Source of the DNA: Haloferula helveola
GTDB taxonomy: Bacteria; Verrucomicrobiota; Verrucomicrobiia; Verrucomicrobiales; Akkermansiaceae
Reading direction: 5' to 3'
NCBI RefSeq assembly: GCF_037076345.1
Contig: NZ_AP024702.1
Span: 3,658,001-3,722,000 of the forward strand
Length of the DNA stretch: 64,000 nt
Under the pieces are notes generated by a model. That model was not told the origin of the DNA and ran no database searches. It saw only the letters and a program-made list of their open reading frames with translations. This document shows positions 8,782 to 15,222 of this stretch, in pieces (position 1 is the stretch's first letter; the number at the start of each line of letters is the position of its first letter). The position numbers and the translations under genes were made by a program.

Positions 8782-9858
8782 TCAGATCGGTCGGACGCGG
8801 CCTGGCTTCGGCCCAATGGTTCCCCCCTCGATGAATCTGGCCTTCGTCATGGTCTTTCTCAGGTCCTTCTGACCGCGTGCCAACCTTGATGCCCAATTGA
8901 CGACGCGACGGGCCACCGGGGTCCACTGATGGCTGATGTGGGAAATCTGCGGCTCCGACCAGTAGAAGGCATCCGCATTGTAATCCGTGCTGACCAGGGA
9001 AATATCACGCGGTGCGAGGATGCCCTTCTGGGCCAGATGGCGCTCCGTGGCGGTATACAGATAGCTTCCGTCGAGAATCAAAGCGGTTGGCGGCGTGTAG
9101 CGGAAGATGGAGTTCAGGCAGCGGAAAAAGTCCGCCTGTTCATTGCCCCAATCCGGGAAGTGGTAATCACTGGGTTGGATGCCGTTGCTTTCGAGGGCAT
9201 CGAGAAAAGCCCGCTCCATCGGCCCGGGGTGCGGTTTGCGCCGATCCTCCCGGGACAGAAGCATGATGCGGTTATGACCGAGTTCTGTCAGCCGCTCGAC
9301 GCAACGGGCGATCGCCTTGGTCTTGTCAGGGGACGCACCCGCTATCCTCAACGTGGAATAGCGGCCGCAAACCGCGAAGGTGTTCAGGTCCTGCTCAGAA
9401 AACCAGCGCAACACCTCGAGCGAACCACCACCAACGATCCAGTTGTCGGCGCCAGTCCGCTCCACCATCCTGGCCACCCTCTTGGGATCCATCCGCAACT
9501 CCTCGAGGGTCTTGTCCGCCAGGTCGACCCGGTGGCCTGCCAGTTGGAGCTGGTTCCAGAGTGTAGCCAGAAAGCTGCCGCCGATGTCCCCCCGATCGTA
9601 GGGCAACACATGCATCGCCAGCCCGGGTGCATCCAACTTGTGAACCTGCAGGATCCGTCGTCGACGCCCGGTCCCCTGTTTCTCCAGCGAGCCTTCCTGC
9701 TCCAAGATGAGCAAGGCGGCATCGATCGTGTTGCGACCCACTCCCAGCTCCCTCGCCAAGCGGTCACTTCCGGGCATGACATCTTTCCAGGTTCCTCGGG
9801 CGATTTCATCGCGCAGGTGCTGCGCGACCTGGTCGGAGGCTGTGAGCACCTGGAGCAT
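8782..9858 (-). CDS. Transcriptional repressor: GntR-type winged helix with LacI-type sensor domain
   Basis: A 358-aa regulator. The start at 9858 (MLQVLTASDQ) puts the winged helix at the N-terminus as in the family. Residues about 1-70 are GntR-type (VAQHLRDEIARGTW, RLARELGVGRNTIDAALL, QEGSLEKQGTG). From about 85 onward a periplasmic-binding-protein/LacI-like domain follows (GADNWIVGGG, CVERLTELGHNRIMLL, PPTALILDGSYL, ISLVSTDYN), the usual sugar-binding portion. The gene is divergent from the PEP-CTERM gene at 10013. The 155-bp gap contains a palindrome that recurs upstream of the third paralogue, so it probably autoregulates and controls the secreted-protein genes. A 34-codon remnant of a second copy lies at 15025-15126. 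Confidence 0.82.
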   Translation of the reverse strand: MLQVLTASDQVAQHLRDEIARGTWKDVMPGSDRLARELGVGRNTIDAALLILEQEGSLEKQGTGRRRRILQVHKLDAPGLAMHVLPYDRGDIGGSFLATLWNQLQLAGHRVDLADKTLEELRMDPKRVARMVERTGADNWIVGGGSLEVLRWFSEQDLNTFAVCGRYSTLRIAGASPDKTKAIARCVERLTELGHNRIMLLSREDRRKPHPGPMERAFLDALESNGIQPSDYHFPDWGNEQADFFRCLNSIFRYTPPTALILDGSYLYTATERHLAQKGILAPRDISLVSTDYNADAFYWSEPQISHISHQWTPVARRVVNWASRLARGQKDLRKTMTKARFIEGGTIGPKPGRVRPI

Positions 9859-9903
9859 GGCAATTCGACGTTTTGTTGATCCGCTTGCTACGTCCAGCAG
9901 AAA

Positions 9904-9933
9904 GCCAGAAAACCTCCTGAAAACAGTCGGGGT
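9904..9933. promoter_or_regulatory. Candidate operator between repressor and PEP-CTERM gene
   Basis: A 30-bp segment that is identical (30/30) to 15118-15147 upstream of the third paralogue. Its core at 9913-9930 is palindromic: CC-TC-CTG-AAAA-CAG-TC-GG. In both places a TTGAC element begins 18 nt further downstream (9952 and 15166), as expected of a -35 box. Conservation of both sequence and spacing suggests the binding site of the adjacent GntR/LacI-like repressor, though shared descent alone could explain part of it. Confidence 0.5.
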
Positions 9934-10012
9934 CCCCAGACTTGGAAACCCTTGACGCAGGTCAGGAGCCGTTCCCAAATTGCCCGCAGTTCAAGAAAAA
10001 GATCCATCTTGC

Positions 10013-10831
10013 ATGAAATCACAAATTCTCCCGATGTTCGCGAGCTTGGCACTTGCCACGAGTTTTGCTGGGGCTGCCACCATATTCTCGGATGACTTCA
10101 GCGGCGGCACGGGTGATCTGAACGGTACGACGCCGGATACAACGACCGGTGGTGCGACATGGGTAGCATCCAGCCTGTTTGATGCCAACGGCGATGCCAA
10201 CATCACCGATGCGGTGGGTGGCAGTAGCAGTGGCGGAACCGCCACACTGGCCTTCACGCCTATGGACGGCTTCGTCTACACTCTGGAAGTATCGTTCGGC
10301 AATGTCACCACGGCTCCGGATCCCGGCAGCACCGGTGATGAATCCTGGTTGGGGCTGGGCTTTGCAGCGGGACAGTCAACTGCAACGAGTAGTAATAATC
10401 GATTCATCAACGGAGATGTCATCGGCCTAGCCTGGACTTTCAATCGGGGGAGCGGCGCATCCGGAACCTTCGATAATCAAGCTTTTCTTGGCGACGCGAC
10501 GGCTGGATCGAATCCGGGTCTTGTCGATGGGGCAGGCTGGGGCCTGGGGACCTACGGCGGCAATCTGGACCTTCGCATCGTTTTGGACACGACAGCGGGT
10601 GCGGGAGCCTGGACCGCGACCTGGCTGGCCGATACAGGCTCGGGCTTCAGTGTGATCCGCGCAACTGAGACGCTTCTTGATGAGAACATCGACTCGGTGG
10701 GCATCGCCGCTTCAAGTGGGTTGGTTTCCGGCAATATCAACAGTTTCTCGCTGACCTCCGTGCCCGAGCCCTCGGCACTGGTTCTGGTCGGGTTGGCGGG
10801 GTTGGCGGTGGTGGCCCGCCGTCGGCGCTAG
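10013..10831 (+). CDS. PEP-CTERM sorted secreted beta-sandwich protein
   Basis: The 272-aa protein starts at ATG 10013 with a signal peptide (MKSQILPMFASLALATSFAG). A single concanavalin/LamG-like beta-sandwich follows (about 28-247: DGFVYTLEVSFGNVTT, WTATWLADTGSGFSVI). It ends with a classical PEP-CTERM signal: VPEPS, a hydrophobic helix (ALVLVGLAGLAVVA) and RRRR. Such tails are processed by exosortase and direct proteins to the envelope or extracellular matrix; no exosortase gene lies in the window. Residues 28-247 are encoded by DNA identical to the next gene. It is divergent from the repressor at 8782-9858 and is probably its target. Confidence 0.88.
   Translation: MKSQILPMFASLALATSFAGAATIFSDDFSGGTGDLNGTTPDTTTGGATWVASSLFDANGDANITDAVGGSSSGGTATLAFTPMDGFVYTLEVSFGNVTTAPDPGSTGDESWLGLGFAAGQSTATSSNNRFINGDVIGLAWTFNRGSGASGTFDNQAFLGDATAGSNPGLVDGAGWGLGTYGGNLDLRIVLDTTAGAGAWTATWLADTGSGFSVIRATETLLDENIDSVGIAASSGLVSGNINSFSLTSVPEPSALVLVGLAGLAVVARRRR
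10096..10755 (+). repeat. 660-bp identical block, copy 1
   Basis: Positions 10096-10755 match 11077-11736 base for base as far as I can read. The constant offset is 981 bp and there is no indel; the alternative-frame translations of both copies are also identical. The block begins just after the signal peptide and ends at the last strand of the beta-sandwich. Confidence 0.93.
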
Positions 10832-10978
10832 GTCACTTCCGAGCCCAATTGATGTTCCGGGTGATCGCATTTTCGATCGGGCACAGGGGTTCCTTGTGCG
10901 GTTCAGCGTTCAGTTGCGGGGGGCACCCGATTCGCGCAGATTTCCCGCCGTCATTTGACCTCTCTACTTGAAATCATC

Positions 10979-13900
10979 ATGTCCGTCCGCCGGCTGCTTC
11001 TTGGGTGCTCGCTTCTTTTTGCGTTCTTCGGCGCGGGCATTTCGTCCGCGCAGGTAACGACGGTGTTCTCCCACGCCTTCAGCGGCGGCACGGGTGATCT
11101 GAACGGTACGACGCCGGATACAACGACCGGTGGTGCGACATGGGTAGCATCCAGCCTGTTTGATGCCAACGGCGATGCCAACATCACCGATGCGGTGGGT
11201 GGCAGTAGCAGTGGCGGAACCGCCACACTGGCCTTCACGCCTATGGACGGCTTCGTCTACACTCTGGAAGTATCGTTCGGCAATGTCACCACGGCTCCGG
11301 ATCCCGGCAGCACCGGTGATGAATCCTGGTTGGGGCTGGGCTTTGCAGCGGGACAGTCAACTGCAACGAGTAGTAATAATCGATTCATCAACGGAGATGT
11401 CATCGGCCTAGCCTGGACTTTCAATCGGGGGAGCGGCGCATCCGGAACCTTCGATAATCAAGCTTTTCTTGGCGACGCGACGGCTGGATCGAATCCGGGT
11501 CTTGTCGATGGGGCAGGCTGGGGCCTGGGGACCTACGGCGGCAATCTGGACCTTCGCATCGTTTTGGACACGACAGCGGGTGCGGGAGCCTGGACCGCGA
11601 CCTGGCTGGCCGATACAGGCTCGGGCTTCAGTGTGATCCGCGCAACTGAGACGCTTCTTGATGAGAACATCGACTCGGTGGGCATCGCCGCTTCAAGTGG
11701 GTTGGTTTCCGGCAATATCAACAGTTTCTCGCTGACTCGCACGGGTGGCGCACTGGATACAACGAAACCGACCCTGTTGTCGACGAACCCGGCGGACGAT
11801 TCGCTCAACTTTCCAACGTCCCAGAACCTGGTGGCGGCCTTCGACGAACCGATTGCCCTTGGCGCCACCGGCACGGTCACCATCAAGAATCTCACCACCC
11901 CCTCCGACACGGTCATTTCCCTGCCCGGCCCCGATCCCGACGGAACCCTTTCGGTCGTCGGAGCAGAGCTGACCATTACCCCCGCGGCGGCTCTTGCCGC
12001 GGGAGAGGAATACTCAATCGAAATCAGCCCCTCCGCCATCGAGGACCTTTCTGGCAACACCTATGATGGACTCCTCACTTCCAGCGTTCCGAACTGGACT
12101 TTCGCCACCGGGTCCGCTTCCAGTGGCACACTTACCCCATACGCCCATGATGCCGGCACCCTTCACCTCTGGCATTTGGACGAGGTCGATCCGGGTCCAG
12201 CCACCCCCGCAGCGGGCGTGGTCGGCAGCTTCAGTCTGATGCCTTCTTCCGGTGCGGTTCTCGGTTCGACGGCCCATGCGGATTTCGGCACCGCCGGCGA
12301 TGCGAGTGCGGCTTCGGACGCAGGTTTCCAAGGATCGGTGATTCCGGTGACGGATGTCACCGGGCCGGATGGTGCCTTCACCTTCGAGGCCCTGATCAAC
12401 ATCTCGAACGTCACGGATCTCCAGCAGATCATCACTATGGAGAATGCCAGCAGTGACGCAGGGGACCGACCTTTCCAGTTCCGGATCAACAGCGGAGAGC
12501 TGCAGTTCATCAACGTCGCCGCCGGAGCTCAATCGGTCGCTGCGGCCATCCCGACCACGGGCGACCACGCCTTCGTCTCGGGCGAGTGGTTCCATGTTGC
12601 CGTGGCGTATGACGGCAATGCCGGCACGGCGGACAACATCAAGCTGTTCTGGACGCGCGTCGATCCCGTGCACACCGAGGCCAACGAGATCGCTTCGAGC
12701 AGCATGGCCTCGGATCTCGGTGGGGTGGCGACCTCCTTCGGCGTCGGTCAGGAGTACCGCAGCCCATCCGACAACCTCGAGGGTCGCATCGACGAGGTGC
12801 GCATCAGCAGCATCGCCCGCGCTGCCGAAGAGTTCCTGTTCCTGGCGCCGGACACCGATGGCGATGGCTTGGCGGATCCGTGGGAGGTTCTCCATTTTCG
12901 GGAGAGCCCGGGTGAAACGGAGGTGGTGATCCTCGCCAAGTTCGACGGCACCGACGACCCGGATGGAGACACCTTCGACAACGAGGCCGAGGAATCGGCC
13001 GGCACCGACCCGAACGACATCACCCACACGCCGCTGGATGCGGACCGGGACGGCTATCAGGACGCCTGGGAACTCGCCACCTTCGGCACGACCGCCTACG
13101 GCCCCACCGACGACCCCGACGGTGACGGTTTCACCACCGCCGAGGAACTCACTGCCGGGACCGATCCGGCCAACGGTCTCTCCAATCCGGAGGACACGGA
13201 CGCTGACGGACTCGACGACGCGCTCGAGGAATCGCTTTTCGGAGACCTCGGCCAGGGGCCGCTGGATGACTTCGATGGCGACGGGATCGGCAACCTCGCC
13301 GAGCTGAATGCCGGCACCGACCCCACCGATGCGATGGACTTTCCCCTAGTGTCCTTCATTCCCGTCACCGACGGCAATGAAAACACAGACGAGAACGGCT
13401 ATGCCGGCTCGGCGATCAACTCCATCGCCTTCGCCCAGAACAACCTCATAACGGTCGGCGACCAGCAGTTCATCAGCTACTACCGCCGACACGCGACCGA
13501 TCCGGGCCATCCCGACAACAACACGGTGGTGGTGGGACGCCGGACGCTTGGTCAATCCCAGTGGGAGATCTTCTCCACCGATTTCGTCTCGTTCAACATC
13601 AACGACACCCACAACGTCATCAGCTGCGCGATCGATGGCGACGGTTTTCTCCACATGGCTTGGGGTGTGCATGTCCACCCGCTGCTCTACGCCAGGAGCG
13701 ACGCCCCGGTGACGGGCACCGCTCCCATCAACATGACCAGCCTCGGCACTGCCGGGATGACCGGGCAAGAGGGCGGCATCACCTATCCGAAGTTCCAGAC
13801 GCTGCCGGATGGTGATGTCGTGTTCCTCTACCGCGAGGGTGGTTCGGGCAATGGTGACTGGTACCTGAATCGCTACGACATCGACACCGGCACCTGGGCG

Positions 13901-15007
13901 CCGACTCACGCCAACGGCAGCGGGACCCAGCAGCCGCTGATGCTCGGCCGGGGCGACTCACCGGACAATTGCTTCTATCCCGACCGCCTGACGCTAGGCC
14001 CCGACGGAATGCTCCACATGGCGGGTGTCTTCCGTTACAATGGCGACTCGCTCGCCGGGGAAGGCGGTTACCAGACCAACCACCGCTACGTCTATCTCCG
14101 CTCGCCCGATGGCGGGACGAGTTGGCAGCGCTCCGACGGCAGTGTCATCGAGCTGCCAGTGGTGGAGGCGGACTGGTTCCAGAGCCTGGGTGCGGCCCAT
14201 GTGCCGGAAATCGTCAAGGATCTCCCCGAGGGACACAGCATCATGAACGAGTCCGGCATGACCACCGACAGTGCCGGCCGTCCGATCATCGCCAACTGGT
14301 GGGCTGACGATGCCGCAACGGGCGACCACACCCGGCAATATCACATCTTCTTCCACGACGGTGCCGACTGGCATCAGCGCACCGTGTCCGCGCGGGACAT
14401 TGACAATCCGGCCACCAAGTATTCGGAGGGCCAGCTGGGTTCCAGCAAGATGGCCCGCCCGATCGTCCTCACCGATGCGGATGACCGCATCATCGTCCTT
14501 TACCACGACAACCGCTTCGATGGGATCACGGTGGTTTTTTCGCTGCCGTTGGCACAGGACCCCGACCGCCTGCACTGGACCCGCATGAACCTCACGAGTG
14601 AGATCCTCGGGGACTGGGAGCCCACCTACGATGAGGAGCGATGGAAGCGTGATGGCGTGCTGCAGATGCTTTACCAGAAGATGCCCGGCATGGGCGTGAG
14701 CTACGGCACCCAGAACAATTCGACACCCGTGTCGGTCCTGGAGTGGAACGCCCGCGCCTACTTCAACAGCCCGATCCGGTGGAGCATCGACAGGGACAGC
14801 GTGCCGGGCCAGGCGACGATTTCGGCGCGGACTCGGACCGGGTTCCGTTATGATCTGAGAACCAGCACCGATCTCGATTTCAGCAATCCGCCGGCGGTGA
14901 GTGTTCCAGGCGATGGCAGCTGGCTCGAGCTCGGCTCTTGGCCGACCAATGAAGCCAGGCGGTTCTGGCAACTGGAGCGGGTCGAGGCTCCGACCGACGA
15001 TCTGTAA
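10979..15007 (+). CDS. Large modular secreted protein: beta-sandwich, Big_5, LamG, Ca-binding repeats and C-terminal BNR_4 propeller (ulvan-lyase-like)
   Basis: A 1342-aa protein from ATG 10979 with its own signal peptide (RRLLLGCSLLFAFFGAGISSA). Order of parts: a beta-sandwich identical to the PEP-CTERM protein (about 34-253); an SbsA/Big_5 Ig-like domain (about 257-380, TLLSTNPADDSLNFPTSQN); a LamG domain (about 395-620, TFEALINISN, GRIDEVRISSIAR); four thrombospondin-3-like Asp-rich repeats (about 622-785, DTDGDGLADPWE); and a seven-bladed BNR_4-like propeller (about 790-1280: FISYYRRHATDPGHPDNN, DTHNVISCAIDGDGFLHMAW). The BNR_4 fold is shared with PL24/PL25 ulvan lyases, whose active sites use His residues in comparable segments, so lyase activity is possible but not shown. 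There is no PEP-CTERM tail. No copy of the candidate operator lies in the 147-bp upstream gap. Confidence 0.82.
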   Translation: MSVRRLLLGCSLLFAFFGAGISSAQVTTVFSHAFSGGTGDLNGTTPDTTTGGATWVASSLFDANGDANITDAVGGSSSGGTATLAFTPMDGFVYTLEVSFGNVTTAPDPGSTGDESWLGLGFAAGQSTATSSNNRFINGDVIGLAWTFNRGSGASGTFDNQAFLGDATAGSNPGLVDGAGWGLGTYGGNLDLRIVLDTTAGAGAWTATWLADTGSGFSVIRATETLLDENIDSVGIAASSGLVSGNINSFSLTRTGGALDTTKPTLLSTNPADDSLNFPTSQNLVAAFDEPIALGATGTVTIKNLTTPSDTVISLPGPDPDGTLSVVGAELTITPAAALAAGEEYSIEISPSAIEDLSGNTYDGLLTSSVPNWTFATGSASSGTLTPYAHDAGTLHLWHLDEVDPGPATPAAGVVGSFSLMPSSGAVLGSTAHADFGTAGDASAASDAGFQGSVIPVTDVTGPDGAFTFEALINISNVTDLQQIITMENASSDAGDRPFQFRINSGELQFINVAAGAQSVAAAIPTTGDHAFVSGEWFHVAVAYDGNAGTADNIKLFWTRVDPVHTEANEIASSSMASDLGGVATSFGVGQEYRSPSDNLEGRIDEVRISSIARAAEEFLFLAPDTDGDGLADPWEVLHFRESPGETEVVILAKFDGTDDPDGDTFDNEAEESAGTDPNDITHTPLDADRDGYQDAWELATFGTTAYGPTDDPDGDGFTTAEELTAGTDPANGLSNPEDTDADGLDDALEESLFGDLGQGPLDDFDGDGIGNLAELNAGTDPTDAMDFPLVSFIPVTDGNENTDENGYAGSAINSIAFAQNNLITVGDQQFISYYRRHATDPGHPDNNTVVVGRRTLGQSQWEIFSTDFVSFNINDTHNVISCAIDGDGFLHMAWGVHVHPLLYARSDAPVTGTAPINMTSLGTAGMTGQEGGITYPKFQTLPDGDVVFLYREGGSGNGDWYLNRYDIDTGTWAPTHANGSGTQQPLMLGRGDSPDNCFYPDRLTLGPDGMLHMAGVFRYNGDSLAGEGGYQTNHRYVYLRSPDGGTSWQRSDGSVIELPVVEADWFQSLGAAHVPEIVKDLPEGHSIMNESGMTTDSAGRPIIANWWADDAATGDHTRQYHIFFHDGADWHQRTVSARDIDNPATKYSEGQLGSSKMARPIVLTDADDRIIVLYHDNRFDGITVVFSLPLAQDPDRLHWTRMNLTSEILGDWEPTYDEERWKRDGVLQMLYQKMPGMGVSYGTQNNSTPVSVLEWNARAYFNSPIRWSIDRDSVPGQATISARTRTGFRYDLRTSTDLDFSNPPAVSVPGDGSWLELGSWPTNEARRFWQLERVEAPTDDL
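11077..11736 (+). repeat. 660-bp identical block, copy 2
   Basis: Second copy of the block at 10096-10755, here inside the 1342-aa modular gene between its signal peptide and its Big_5 domain. Both flanks differ from copy 1 from the first base outside the block: A10095 versus C11076, and C10756 versus T11737. Confidence 0.93.
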
Positions 15008-15024
15008 CCAGCGGGATTGATCGG

Positions 15025-15126
15025 GTGACCCTTTCCAGATCCATCCGGAACTCCTCGAGGATCTTGTCCGCCAAGTCGACCCGGTGGCCTGCCGGTTGCA
15101 ACTGATCCCGGTGCGTCGCCAGAAAA
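15025..15126 (-). pseudogene. Remnant of a second copy of the GntR/LacI-like repressor gene
   Basis: Read on the minus strand this segment still encodes about 34 in-frame residues matching the intact repressor (QLQPAGHRVDLADK versus QLQLAGHRVDLADK, then LEEFRMD versus LEELRMD). It starts abruptly after the stop of the preceding gene. It is joined at GCCAGAAA to the operator block. In the intact locus GCCAGAAA occurs at 9566-9573 and 9904-9911, so a deletion of 338 bp between these short repeats would give this junction and removes the start and DNA-binding domain. Confidence 0.75.
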
Positions 15127-15147
15127 CCTCCTGAAAACAGTCGGGGT
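15118..15147. promoter_or_regulatory. Second copy of candidate operator, upstream of the third paralogue
   Basis: Identical over 30 bp to 9904-9933, with palindromic core CCTCCTGAAAACAGTCGG at 15127-15144. TTGAC at 15166-15170 keeps the same 18-nt distance. It stays intact although the repressor copy beside it is destroyed, consistent with control in trans by the intact repressor. Confidence 0.5.
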
Positions 15148-15222
15148 ATCCAGAGCCAAAATACTTTGACCCGAGCCAAACCCGCTAGTGCTGTAAACGG
15201 ACTTTACGAAGGGTTCTTCCGC

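Noticed and set aside
8929-9879. 316-aa plus-strand ORF
   Set aside because: Exact antisense of the GntR/LacI-like repressor, which has recognisable motifs.
15166-15222. Upstream extension of the third paralogue to 15166
   Set aside because: The extension has no signal-peptide character, and the ATG at 15223 aligns exactly with the start of the PEP-CTERM paralogue.
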